Below the pieces are notes generated by a model, which was given only the letters and a program-made list of their open reading frames with translations, did no database searches and was not told the DNA's origin. 45,327 bases of DNA from Irineochytrium annulatum (taxonomy: Eukaryota > Chytridiomycota > Chytridiomycetes > Chytridiales > Chytridiaceae), in assembly GCA_027600665.1 (NCBI GenBank), contig JADGJL010000075.1, positions 2,222 to 47,548 on the forward strand. Direction: 5' to 3'. Position numbers and translations under genes: made by a program. The stretch's first letter is position 1, and the number at the start of each line of letters is the position of its first letter. Below, piece after piece: positions 36,101 through 45,327 of the stretch.

Positions 36101-36465
36101 CGTTGGCTCCGTGTCTGCGATCGCGGCAGAGCTTTTGGCGACAACCTTCGGGGGCTTGGAATACCCTGGCGAGGCCGGCGACGACGGCTTCCAAGGCGCC
36201 GAGAACATGAGGTGGTAGTTGGAGGCCGGCGGCGATGCTAGCAGGCGCTGCTGGGCGTCGGAGACGGTGGTCGGTGAGTCACTCGAGGGAATGGCCCAAG
36301 AACCGGAAGGCGGCCCACCCATTACGGGGATCGCGGTCAGGTACGACGGAAGGCCTTTCTTCTCCTGCATCCACAGTACATGATCAGCACCTCCACATGC
36401 GCCAATGTCAAGATGCTCACCTCCTGCTCATCCAGGTCGCCAATGAGCCCACTGAGAGCCTCCAT
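33105..36465 (-). CDS. RIAM/lamellipodin-like RA-PH adaptor with C-terminal Cys/His motif
   Basis: Predicted adaptor linking a Ras/Rap GTPase and phosphoinositides to the cytoskeleton. The start MEALSGLIGDLDEQE (36465) is an LD-like helix of the kind RIAM uses to bind talin; a second, FGSLLQDLQETHDQL, lies near 35960. A long acidic, disordered segment follows (35900-35300), then helical EDVDGLMDVLDRYIKKS. The RA domain (34870-34560) has ITTRIYIEDAQTFVTLVL, WTLFELANDLGIERPLRDWE and VVTDVIASWD. The PH domain follows after an intron: GYIYLETKPRRWQKRFCVLK, EGCLMYYKESK, QFCFALRSTS and DYVKFICVEKQERLYDWVLA. This RA-PH tandem is diagnostic of MRL and Grb7-type proteins. The C-terminal part is basic, with a coiled coil, and ends in a Cys/His cluster (CLSCGC, then CVNCYHVHAG), TAA at 33105-33107. 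An alternative start is Met at 36501. About 1000 aa, about seven introns. Not MRL-typical: no FPPPP repeats and the added Cys/His motif. Confidence 0.82.
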
Positions 36466-36510
36466 TATCAGTGGCCGTTCGTCAAAAAGATACACTGCCA
36501 TTCCCCCGCG
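36466..36510. promoter_or_regulatory. 45-base bidirectional start region
   Basis: The start codons of the RIAM-like gene (36465, minus) and the SRR1-like gene (36511, plus) are only 45 bases apart; if the RIAM-like start is Met 36501 only 9 bases remain. Promoter elements for one gene must lie inside the transcribed part of the other. Confidence 0.6.
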
Positions 36511-37629
36511 ATGGAGGACGACGGCTTTACCCTGGTTGGTCGGAGGAAGAGGGCCGGGGCAGCTTGGCGACACCCGACGACGCGAGACCCGGAGCTCATC
36601 ACCGCCGCAGATGCTCCTGTAAGCAGCGAGCGGATTGCGAGTCGAGGTAGACCGAACAAGCCAACGAGGAAGGGGAAGAAGGGACCAGCAGTTGAAGTCA
36701 CCGAGGCCGACGGTATTCGCCGTGCCCTGGAGTTCTTAGAGTCATGCATGTAATCTTGAAGAGTGGGGACGTTGCTAAGCGGTTCACAGAGAGGAAGTTC
36801 GAGCATCAGAGTTCTATTTCTTACTGAAAAGCAAGTCCGGAAATTATGCTTCTGTATGCTTAATAACGTGCAGATGCCAAGGCGCCGCATAACGTTTTTA
36901 CGAGCCTTCGAGGTTTGTTTTCGGGTGCCGGCAGTATATCGGCGCCAGCGTCGCGGGCAGATACTGGTAGTCTTGACCCGCAGTGCGTCTGTTACGGCAT
37001 CGGATCTGTAGCGACAAGCGTCCAGTGCCGAATACAACTGGCCTTTCTCCTCATTTTGATGAAGGAGCTTAACGTATTTAGCTGTTCGGGGCCGTCAGCG
37101 ACTGACTGCTTCACGTAGCTATCATCGGCAGTCGCATTCGATCCGGTATTCACTGCCGCGGACATTGCAGTTCTAAATCACCACGGAATCGGTGTCATTT
37201 CTGATAATGAGGTTCGGCTTGACCATTTGGCCAATGGAATAATTGGCAACATGACAGGAAGGTGTGCGGGTTGTATCGCGACGGACATTGTTTTACATGC
37301 CACATTGCCCGCTAACGCTTTATAACAACGTGATCCGCGCGAATTGGGGAGCTGCGAGGGCTCAAAATGTCGTGATCTTGGGAAACAGCTTTGAAGCTTA
37401 CGACTGCCTGCCCAGGATAAAGGAAAAGGACTCGGAATATGTCCTCAAGATAAGTGTTTGCCCCTTTTTTTCTGCCCTGCCGTTTGCGCTCCTCCATGTA
37501 GCTTAACCATATCCCTGTTCATTTCCTTGCAACAACTACGCGTCGCAGATTGCTGTAGAGTTAGCGTTGCCGTCGTATGAAAAGTATCTCTCAGCATTTA
37601 ATCAAATGAGATTAATATCGTTCCCGTAA
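36511..37629 (+). CDS. SRR1-like protein
   Basis: SRR1-domain proteins are conserved eukaryotic factors (plant circadian/light signalling SRR1, yeast Ber1) whose biochemical activity is not settled. Exon 1 begins MEDDGFTLVGRRKR, the family N-terminus. The SRR1 core is spread over several exons: CVCYGIGSVATSV, then QLAFLLILMKEL. Next is AFDPVFTAADIAVLNHHG, then after a phase-0 intron (about 37205-37258) EGVRVVSRRTLFYMPHC. It continues with LYNNVIRANW and NVVILGNSFEAYD. The last exon IAVELALPSYEKYLSAFNQM ends with TAA at 37627-37629. These blocks match the SRR1 pattern DP-FT--D---L---G, TLFYMPHC and LGNSF. About six introns; the exon spanning 36755-36905 is the least certain. Head-to-head with the RIAM-like gene, tandem with the carnitine acetyltransferase. 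Confidence 0.88.
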
Positions 37630-37731
37630 CCATGCGCAGGGTCTGGGCTACAACGTCACTGACTGAGCATGTGACGAACACGGGTGCGGCCAGGTGTGTC
37701 CGACGCAAACGGTTGAATTCATCAGATCTCA

Positions 37732-39909
37732 ATGAAGCCGTTCACGCCCTCCAACCCGCGGCCGGTGGCGACCTTCTCCCTGCAGCCGACCCTCCCGCGC
37801 CTGCCCATCCCGCCCCTGGAGGAGACTCTGGCCCGCTACCTCAAATCCATTCAACCGATCGCGACCGCACAGGACTATGAGCGCAATGTCGCCTTCGTGC
37901 GCGACTTCCTAAAGCCCGGAGGGCTCGGCCACGAGCTCCAGGCCCGGCTCATCGAATACGATCGATCTCAGACCGGATCCTGGCTTGAGAAATGGTGGCT
38001 GCAGCTCGCGTATCACGGGTGGAGGGACAGCTGCCTAATCAACTCCAACTGGTACATGATCGTCGACACGCCTCCGGAGGACGTGCGAGACATTGTGGAC
38101 AAGATGGATCGCGACTTGAATGCGAGGACGTTCACGTCGTTCCAGCTGAAGCGGGCGGCGGGGATCATTACGCGCTTTTTGGACTACAAGGACATGTTGG
38201 ACAACGAGACGCTGCCCATTGAGATGACGAGGCAAGGACCTTTGTGCATGGATCAGTACAGGAGGGTTTATGGAATCACGAGGGTGCCGAAGCGCGGATG
38301 TGACGTGAACGTCGGCCAGCACCCGTTTCATTCTCGCTACATCGTCGTCTGTGTGAGGGACCAATTTTACAAGGTGGACGTTATTGGAAAGGATGGCTCT
38401 CGCATCACCCTCGAAGCTATTGAGAAGTAAGAAGCCCGCTTGCAAGTCCATTCTACGATTCAGTACTAATCGTCGTGATTGGCGTATAGGCAGTTGGCGG
38501 CAGTTGTCGAAGATGTTCAGGCGAACAAAAATGTTCAACCTCCCGTTGGAATTCTCACGGCCCAACATCGCGATACTTGGGCAGAGGTGACTTGAACTTT
38601 CGTGGAAACGAGGATTTCGTATTTACTTCCTCAGGTCTACGAGCATCTAGAGCGCTTGGGTGATAACCGCAAAACGTTGGATGTTATTCAGGGGTCGCTG
38701 TTCAACGTGTCACTCGACGACTACTTTTTACCTAAGGAAACTGTTTGGTTAGCGAGTGAGTGTTGCCGCTGGCATATATCTGCTGCTGCACCCTTATAGT
38801 CGTACTAACGCCGTTGTCTTAGGGAATACATTCTATGGGAAGGGAGGACGCAACCGATGGTTTGACAAAAGTTTGAGCCTGACGTTCATGGCCGATGGTC
38901 GTTTCGGAGTAAACGGCGAGCATTCGCCATGCGATGCGTTAGTTCCGGCGTTCATTATTGATTACGCTGGCAGGCAGTAAGTGGATTTTAAAGTCTTTTG
39001 TACTTAATCATGCAGTGAGCCTTTTGTTGACCCGGATAACGCAAACAAGGATGCTGATTTGAACCCGCCCGTTAAATTGACATGGACCGCTGACTCGAAG
39101 ATTTTGAAGGCGATTGATGAGGCCGATTCTTACGCGCAGAGTTTGATCAAGGATAGCGATGTTCGTCTCACGAACTTTGCGGATTACGGAGGAACCTTGA
39201 TCAAAAAGCAAGGTGGGTAAAAGTTGTTGTATGCGAATGCCTCTTGTAACACTTCGTTACAGCAAAAGTAAGCCCGGACGCTTACGTTCAGATGGCCCTC
39301 CAGCTGACGTACTACCGCATACACAAGAGGCTGCCGGCGGTCTACGAGACCGCTTCCACCCGCCGATACCACCACGGCCGAACCGAGACCTGTCGCTCGC
39401 TCTCTGTTGACTCCGCTGCATTCTTGCGTACGTTCGAGGACGCCTCTGCATCGAAGGCGCAGAAGGTTGAGGCGCTCAGAAAAGCTTGCGCTGCGCATGT
39501 CGAGTACATTGCGAAGGCGAGTAATGGACACGGGGTCGACCGACACATGCTTGGACTACGACTTATGATGCGGGAGGGTGAGGCGTGGGAGGGGTTTAAA
39601 GACCCCATGTTTGCCAGGAGCCAGCACTGGGACTTGTCGACGAGTGGTCTGTTCCCGGGACCCGTCATTGCAGGGACCGGGTTTGGCGCGGTGGTATGCA
39701 TGGCTCTCTTCGTGCTCGCTTCTAAAATGCTGGCTTAGTACCCTGACGGTTATGGGATGAACTACATTATTCTCCCCGACAAAATCAAGATGGGGGTCGA
39801 GAGCAAGGTTTCCTCCAAAGAGACAAGTACGGAAAAGTTTGGCACTACCTTTGTTTCTGTCCTTCATGACATGGCGATGGTCTTGGGCGATGAGAAGGCT
39901 AAGCTATAA
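37732..39909 (+). CDS. CRAT: Carnitine O-acetyltransferase (choline/carnitine acyltransferase family)
   Basis: Transfers acetyl or short acyl groups between CoA and carnitine, allowing acetyl units to move between peroxisome, cytosol and mitochondrion. The start MKPFTPSNPRPVATF is followed by the family opening LPRLPIPPLEETLARYLKS. Next come WLEKWWLQLAYHGWRDS, RAAGIITRFLDYK and GNTFYGKGGRNRWFDKS. The catalytic His is in GEHSPCDAL (codon 38921-38923). C-terminal blocks: MALQLTYYRIHKRLPAVYE, STRRYHHGRTET, and LRLMMREGE with GFGAVYPDGYGMNY. The protein ends DEKAKL; the final AKL is a canonical peroxisomal targeting signal type 1. Six introns, all short; about 615 aa. No convincing mitochondrial presequence is seen, though an upstream exon could supply one. 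Its stop overlaps the 3' end of TRAPPC1 on the other strand. Confidence 0.93.
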
Positions 39910-40605
39910 TCGTTTGCAAAATGCATATGTGCTTCTTCGCAATTGTTACATGCTCCAAATACGAAAAATTCGGCAGCTGCCGTAGATATCTATTCAAGTT
40001 TTGTTTAAAGAGCTCGTTAGAGATCGTCGCACTCTTCTTCTCCGTTTTCACAACCCCTCCCGAAGCCCCTCCGCCAGAACCGTCTGCGAGAGTGCGTCCG
40101 CTCAGAGGATTCTACGCGTTCAGTTCAGCTTGCGTTGCCTATCACCAGCGTACCTTCACCACATATTCGACGTAGATTCCTGCGTAAATTTGCCGTAGCA
40201 CCTCGCGCATGTTCTCGCAGTCCGGGTCCGTCGTTAGCACAAATTTCACTGACGACGCTGACTCGAAGTAGTGCAGCTTATACACGCTCGTCTTGTAAGA
40301 CAAGAAGCCCTCGTTCCTGTAAACGATTCAATCAGTTTCTCTCTTTTAAAACGAAATACTTACGATTGCTTCCCCGCCACCAGCTTTCCGACAAAATTCC
40401 TTAACGAGTACACCACTCCGTAAATCAGCTTCGCCTCCTCCTGATAATTCCCTTCCTCCTTGGCTCCCGCCATGCCGCCAGCCGCGTCATCCGCGGACAC
40501 TGAGGACGATGTATCCGCGCTCGAAGCGGATTTAGGCAGGTTGTATGAGGAATGATGTATGCATATGCAATGGCGGTCGAATATCCATAGGCCGTAAACG
40601 GTCAT
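39899..40605 (-). CDS. TRAPPC1: TRAPPC1/Bet5, TRAPP complex subunit
   Basis: Longin-fold subunit of the TRAPP complex, the Rab1/Ypt1 exchange factor at the ER-Golgi and Golgi. Exon 1 (40605-40360) begins MTVYGLWIFDRHCICIHH and, after a Ser/Ala/Gly-rich loop, reads LIYGVVYSLRNFVGKLV. Exon 2 gives GFLSYKTSVYKLHYFES, VKFVLTTDPDCENM and IYVEYVVK. GTACGC just after VVK opens a third intron (about 40110-40148). Exon 3 then reads NPLSGRTLADG, followed by ISNELFKQNLNRYLRQLPNF, which matches the family C-terminus. The frame ends at TAG 39899-39901. Without this exon the protein would stop at 40142 and lack the last conserved helix. The Gly/Ser-rich loops are longer than in animal TRAPPC1. Confidence 0.9.
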
Positions 40606-40723
40606 CCTCGATTGCAGCGGAGATCAGATAAATAGTGGACCGTCTGTCGAGATCGCGACGGTTGCTGAGGCTTTGTCACCAACGCCTAATTAGACGCACC
40701 TGGGATCGCTAGAACGATCAACC
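40606..40723. promoter_or_regulatory. divergent promoter region, TRAPPC1 / OPA3
   Basis: 118 bases separate the start codons of TRAPPC1 (minus) and OPA3-like (plus). No TATA-like element is obvious; the two housekeeping genes likely share a bidirectional promoter. Confidence 0.45.
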
Positions 40724-41550
40724 ATGGCGACAGCCAAGATCGTCTCGCTGGCCATTCGCAGTGAGTGTCCAGCCTCCGTTCCGATGGCGACATCTGCATG
40801 CTAATGGTTTGTCCTCCCAGCTCTGGCCAAGCCCATATCAACAACGATTAAGCAGCGAGCACAAAACCACCCTCGCTTTAAGAAGTTCTGCATAAACGGT
40901 GGGAATTTTTTTTGCCTTGAATAAACACTGTTGTTGTGATTAATTAAGAGATTATCCATTTCACAGTTGCCCAGACATACCACACCATCGAGGAGAACCT
41001 AAAGATGCGCTTCTTTGACGCCAAGGTCGCCCCCATCCGTCCCCTCAACGAGGCCCGCGCCGTCGAGCTCGGCGCCAACTTCATGTCCGAGTCCCTCCTT
41101 TTCGGCGTCGCAGGCTTAACCATCTTCCTCGAAGCCTGGCGATCCTCCCACAAGGCGTCCACACGGGTCACGACCGTCGACGACACGTTCGAGAGGCTCA
41201 GCGCGGAGCGGCAGCAGGACGCCGAGAGCCTGGAGGCGTTGCAGGCTGTCGTGCGGGACGTTCGTGGCGAGCTGGGGGAGGTGCAGGACGCTGTCAAGGC
41301 GCTGACGTTGGCCGTCTCTGCGCTCGCGGGTGGGAAGGGGAATGACAGTGCGAAAGGTGGGACGTGGTTGTGGGGTGGCGGGAGGTCGGATGACAACGAG
41401 GTTGCGCGACGGATGGCTGAGGTTAATGAGGCAATCGAACGCGCCGAGAGGTTTAGGGACGCGTTGGGATCGATTGATAGAAGCGCTGATGGACGATCAC
41501 TTTCTTCGGTGGCGGCTAATGTTGTAGAAGCTGGGCTCGTACATCCGTAA
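40724..41550 (+). CDS. OPA3: OPA3-like mitochondrial protein
   Basis: OPA3 is a small conserved mitochondrial membrane protein whose loss causes optic atrophy and 3-methylglutaconic aciduria in humans; its activity is not defined. Exon 1 MATAKIVSLAIRT is an N-terminal targeting helix. After an intron (about 40760-40820) it continues LAKPISTTIKQRAQNHPRFK. After a second intron (about 40899-40967) it reads NVAQTYHTIEENLKMRFF. The family core is VAPIRPLNEARAVELGANFM, then SESLLFGVAGLTIFLEAWR with a hydrophobic helix. A coiled coil follows (LSAERQQDAESLEALQAVVR). The C-terminal Gly-rich and helical tail beyond about residue 150 is longer than in animal OPA3. It ends in TAA at 41548-41550. Confidence 0.9.
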
Positions 41551-41700
41551 CCTAATAGACTAGACATTGCGCGTCGTTCACCGATAGACCTCTTACCAGA
41601 AACTTGCTCCTCTCTATAAAGACTTCATTTTTAAATAATCCCGAGCAGAGGTCGCTTGTATCGCGAGTGGGTGGTCGAGCCACCATCCATTCAAGTAAAA

Positions 41701-44047
41701 ATGACAGAGCCTTCATCATTTCCAGTCCAGCTCACGCTCCCCGACGAGCCAGTGCATCTCACGCAGTCCTCTACCGTCCTCCTCACAACATGCCGCCCCC
41801 TTCCAGACGATATCGACACGGACGCCTCGTGCTCCTACTGCGGCGTCTCCTACCTCCTCCACTCTAAGTATAACACCCTCGTCCGCCATGTTTCCTCCCT
41901 CGAGACCGAGCTCTTCGCATGGAAGAAGTACGCCGTCGAGCATCCGATCCTGGTCGAGCGCGCGTCGAAGTTGGAGAAGGAGGTCGAGTCCGCGAAACAG
42001 AGTCTGGAGGAGGCGGATAAAGCCGCGTTGGAGAGTAAAGCGGAGTGCGGGAGGATGGTGAGGGAGCTGCATGAGCTGCAGCTGAGGCATACGAGGTTGA
42101 CGCATGAGATGGAGACGGAGCTGAGGAACGCGGGTTGGCTGGAGGAAAGTCGGAGGTCGCAGATCAGGAGCCTCGTGCGGGCGCTGGTGGATCTGAAAGA
42201 TGATCTGAAGGGCGCGAAGGACGCTAGCAGAGCTGGAGTGAAGAAGATGACGGAGAAGATGTGAGCCCCGCCTTGAAAGGCGATGAGTTAATCCGCTTTC
42301 TTCAGGTCCGAGACTATGATACCGCAAATGCTGCAGGAGATATCAGCAACCATATATGGAAAGCTTCCCGGTCTGATAAAAGGAAGGGTGGAACAAGAAT
42401 TGCGGATCAAGGAGCTGCAGCACGGTGGCATTGTCGCATCGTTGCGTGCAGAGATTGAGTCATTGAAGGAAGATCTAGAGGACAAGTAGGTTGCCCTTGT
42501 CACTACTTAACCTGATCATGCAAAGTCGGGGTTTGTATCACAAGCTCGCGGATGAGCTGAGATCTACAAAGAGCGAGTACGAGACGCACCTCGAATCGCG
42601 AACCGGTTCGTCCAGGTTACGTCGGCCCGTAACTGGTGACTAAATTGCACGGTAGATGAGCTACGTGCCCTACGGGCAAAAACCATCGACCTCGAAGACG
42701 TGAACTCAACGCGGTATTCCGAGATTTCCGTTAGTTTAAAAATCACTTGCTGTGTGTGTCATATTTAACGCCGGCAGTAGAAGCTTAGAGGGGATCAGGC
42801 GAGGATTGAGGCGGCGCTGGCCGACGCCCGCGACCGCCTTACAACGGAGATTCAAATGAGGGAGCAGGCGATTGTGAATGCGCGGGCGAAGGAGATGGAC
42901 CTGCGGGAGGAAGTGAAGAGAAAGGAGGTCGGCTAGTCTGTTTACTGAGGAGAAAGGTAGTACTCATATCGCGCAGGGTGAGATCGCGATGTTAAAGGAG
43001 AAGTTGGAAGCGACAACGAAGCAAGCGACAGCGGGGGAGATGAACGCGAACGCGTCTGCGCAGAAGGCGCTGGCTCAAAAAGATGTAAGAATTTTTTATG
43101 TTCCGCCCTTGCAGATAGCACGCCATCGTGTCATGATATTTGAGTCCTTATTTTTTTTATTTTATCTTTTGGCAAAAACAGATTCAAATCAATGATCTCC
43201 GAAGTTCAATCCGGAATCTAAACTCCAACATCGATGCCATGAAGGCCGAACGCGTGAAGACGATCGAGGCACATCAATCCCGCATTGCTCAGCTGCAGGA
43301 TAACTTTCACGAGAAGCTAAAAAACAGTGCGAAGGCACAGGTATCAGTTCTTTAGTCGTAAGCTGGCTCTAAACTTGCGACGGGCAGAGCGACGCAGCAC
43401 TGGCGGATTTGAAAGCCCAGCACGACACCGCCATGGCGGAACTAAAAGCCCAAATCGACGTCGACAAGCGCACCTCCCTCGAACAACAAAAATCCATCCT
43501 CCAGCAACAGCTCCAAACGCTGAAAGCAACCCTCCAATCCCAGCTCGACGCCGCCCGCCTCTCCCGTGACGCCGCCGACCGCCGAGCGCGCGAGTGCGAG
43601 ACAACTTGGTCCACGAAGTTGAACGACAAGGTGGCCGAGCTCTCGGCTCTCCGAACGCGGCTCGAGAGCGTTCAGGAGGAGCTGAGGAACGCCAGAAGGG
43701 TCGCCGAGCCGCGCCCGCCGAAGACGCCGCCGCCCGCGCCTGTTGTGAACACGGCGGAGATGGAGGCGATGAGGGAACGGGTGGCGAGGGGGGATGCGGA
43801 GATCGCGTTTTTGAAGGAGACGGTGAGGGTGGAGTGTGAGGAGAGGATGGAGTTGCTTAAGGAATTGGATACCATGCGGAGGGGGCTGGGAGGTGGGAAG
43901 GGAGTTAAGTCGAAAGGTGGAAATGATGCTGTGGGGAGCGTGGCCGAGCTGGAGGGGAAGGTGGTGGAGGAGGATAATCGGCTGTATCAGAGCATGGCGG
44001 CCAAGGCGAACTTCAGGAAAAATCAAAAGCTCAGAAAATTGTATTAA
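41701..44047 (+). CDS. LEKR1-like coiled-coil protein
   Basis: About 630 aa over roughly nine exons, almost entirely coiled coil. The N-terminus (start MTEPSSFPVQLTLPDEP) contains CSYCGVSYLLHSKY, which resembles the CxYCGVSYLI motif at the start of vertebrate LEKR1. LSSLETELFAW-like heptads follow. The middle exons carry helices such as IASLRAEIESLKEDLEDK and DLRSSIRNLNSNIDAMKAER. The long last exon (about 43387-44047) has QQKSILQQQLQTLKATLQSQ, a Pro-rich hinge (PPKTPPPAP) and a basic end, NFRKNQKLRKLY. The first intron (about 42260-42304) joins EKM to SETMIPQM. LEKR1 function is not established; the CXXC motif may bind a metal. Upstream Met codons in frame from 41656 are possible, but 41701 is the first ATG with a natural start. 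Confidence 0.7.
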
Positions 44048-44784
44048 ACGAGATTAACTTTCTGTTTCAATTTGGTTACATGCCTAGTAGCAAAAGACAA
44101 ACAGCTTTGCGTATCCGTACCAGATTTTCCGATTGAAGCAATCTTTGCATTTCTTTTCGGTTTACCCCCAGAAGTTGGACTTTCAGGGGAGCTTTTCGGC
44201 GACCTCCCGCGCACACACAAGCGCCTTTCACGCGTCAGTGATCAAAACAAAATAAAGAGCGTGATCTTCGCCGGTGCGTTCCATTTGGTTGAGCCAGGCC
44301 CGAGGTATTGCGCGTAGAAACTTGTTTAGAATAATTTTCGGCGCTCAGGATACTTTCGTTATAAGCATTCACTCACTCATTCAAAACTCCATGGCGGGAC
44401 TTCTGGTAAGATACTCTTGTGAGGCCTATGTGTGTGTATAAGGTAATTTCGCGGTCAAGGTTGTTGCCCCTATAACACGCTTTTTCCCAAACTGTAGCGT
44501 AGCAACCCATTGAGAAACTCCAGGTCCAAGCATTCTGCATTTTCGCACGGGCAATCAACAGAGACAGAAGGCGCTTGGAGGAGAAGGCATGAATCTTGTT
44601 CTGCTTCTGCAAACAACAAAAAAAAAATACACGGATAATCGCGGGTCGACTTCCTGGGACCCAAGCAGCGTATCCGCAATCGAGCATTTCCCACGAGCAT
44701 TCCGTGAAGCCAAACAGCTCCTGCAATTAAGAGGGCTGCTTCAACAACAAAGGCAAATATTTGTCCTGTTCTCAGCCCGTGGGT
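44048..44784. other. 737 bases without a recognisable gene
   Basis: The region lies between the LEKR1-like stop and the reverse-transcriptase fragment. Short frames exist on both strands (for example plus 44072-44317 and minus 44373-44726), but none shows a domain or credible splice pattern. An A9 run at 44626-44634 is the only simple-sequence feature. It may contain the eroded 5' boundary of the retroelement. Confidence 0.4.
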
Positions 44785-45246
44785 TAACTGTACGTACGAC
44801 GGCTTCTCGTACCTCTTCACCGGCTCAGATGTAATCCCCTCCACATGCGGGGTCCAGCAAGGTGACCCTCTCGGCCCGGCGCTCTTCGCCTTAGTCGCCC
44901 ACCGCCATCTCTCCCGCCTCGCCAATGTTTTCGTCTGCGCCTTCCTCGATGACACCACCCTTGTCGACCCCCCGCCCGCGATCGCTACTGCTCTCGACCA
45001 CCTTTCCGCCGCCGGGGCCGCCGATGGCCTCCATCTGAACCTGGCCAAGACCACGGACCTGCGGTTACCGACCTTTTCGCCTTACCTTCGAACCTGTCGG
45101 TCTCTATCTCCTCCGGCCTCCCTGTTCCGGGCGGTGCCGTCACCTGCGCGGATGACTTCTTCGCCAGCACCCTTCAACACCGCATTGCTAAGTGCTCCGC
45201 CTTATTCGATGATATCATGTCATTAAACAACCCCCAGGCGTCCCTC
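44785..45246 (+). mobile_element. truncated non-LTR retrotransposon reverse transcriptase
   Basis: The plus frame contains the RT block STCGVQQGDPLGPALFAL, the hallmark QGDPLGP turn of non-LTR reverse transcriptases. About 35 residues later comes VFVCAFLDDTTLV, in the place of the catalytic FADD box, with LDD in place of the usual ADD. The downstream thumb-like HLNLAKT is followed by a frame change near 45060. A later segment, HRIAKCSALFDDI and NNPQASLLL, resembles the C-terminal part of such ORFs and ends at TGA about 45254. The palm upstream of the QGDP motif is missing, so the copy is 5'-truncated or degenerate; it may continue past the window edge. No terminal repeats were seen. Confidence 0.75.
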
Positions 45247-45327
45247 CTGCTGTGAAGTTAGCGAGCGCATCGATAGTCGCCACTTCCCAGAGCCATTATC
45301 CGTTGGAGAATGAAATGGCCGCTCACA

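Noticed and set aside
43442..44026. Minus-strand frame of 194 codons opposite the LEKR1-like last exon
   Set aside because: Leu/His/Arg-rich antisense of a strong coiled coil; no start context or domain.

Overview
This is a gene-dense eukaryotic nuclear contig. Nearly every gene is split by short GT-AG introns (about 30-70 nt), codons are standard, coding density is high, and neighbouring genes sit tens to a few hundred bases apart. The gene content points to a flagellated member of the opisthokont/amorphean side of the tree. There is an axonemal central-pair gene (SPAG16/PF20), a CCDC92/CCDC74-type ciliary coiled-coil gene and a LEKR1-like gene. There is also a full talin, a RIAM/lamellipodin-like RA-PH protein and a VARP/Vrl1-type VPS9-ANK-PX-BAR protein. 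A FLILHELTA-family mitochondrial gene (a mainly fungal family) and the very short introns make a zoosporic, chytrid-like fungus my favoured guess, but the sequence alone does not settle this.

Layout, left to right: a poly-A run and the 5' part of a Pro/Tyr/His-rich protein (minus, cut off by the window edge); a dynamin/Mx-like GTPase gene with three frame breaks (plus); about 1 kb with no recognisable gene; CUL1-type cullin (minus); DGAT1 (minus); a RasGEF with an N-terminal PTB/PH-like region (plus); CCDC92-like (minus); SPAG16/PF20 (minus); the VPS9-ANK-PX-BAR gene (minus, contains a 10-N gap); talin (minus, 7.9 kb); a small relic resembling an FAD monooxygenase; FLILHELTA protein (minus); DHHC palmitoyltransferase (plus); RIAM-like RA-PH protein (minus); SRR1-like (plus); carnitine acetyltransferase ending in a peroxisomal signal (plus); TRAPPC1/Bet5 (minus); OPA3-like (plus); LEKR1-like coiled coil (plus); and a truncated non-LTR reverse transcriptase at the right edge.

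Functional themes: (1) Adhesion and actin linkage: talin and, 3 kb away, an RA-PH protein with two N-terminal LD-like helices of the kind RIAM uses to bind talin. Palmitoylation, Ras-GEF and SCF ubiquitin functions are nearby but not obviously coupled. (2) Endosome and Golgi traffic: VPS9-ANK-PX-BAR protein, TRAPPC1, dynamin-like protein. (3) Flagellum: SPAG16, CCDC92-like, possibly LEKR1-like. (4) Lipid and mitochondrial metabolism: DGAT1, carnitine acetyltransferase, OPA3, FLILHELTA. The most notable items are the intact VPS9-ANK-PX-BAR architecture, which joins metazoan VARP and yeast Vrl1 features, and the RIAM-like protein with an added C-terminal Cys/His metal-binding motif. All exon joins below were made by eye; coordinates are gene spans from start codon to stop codon including introns.
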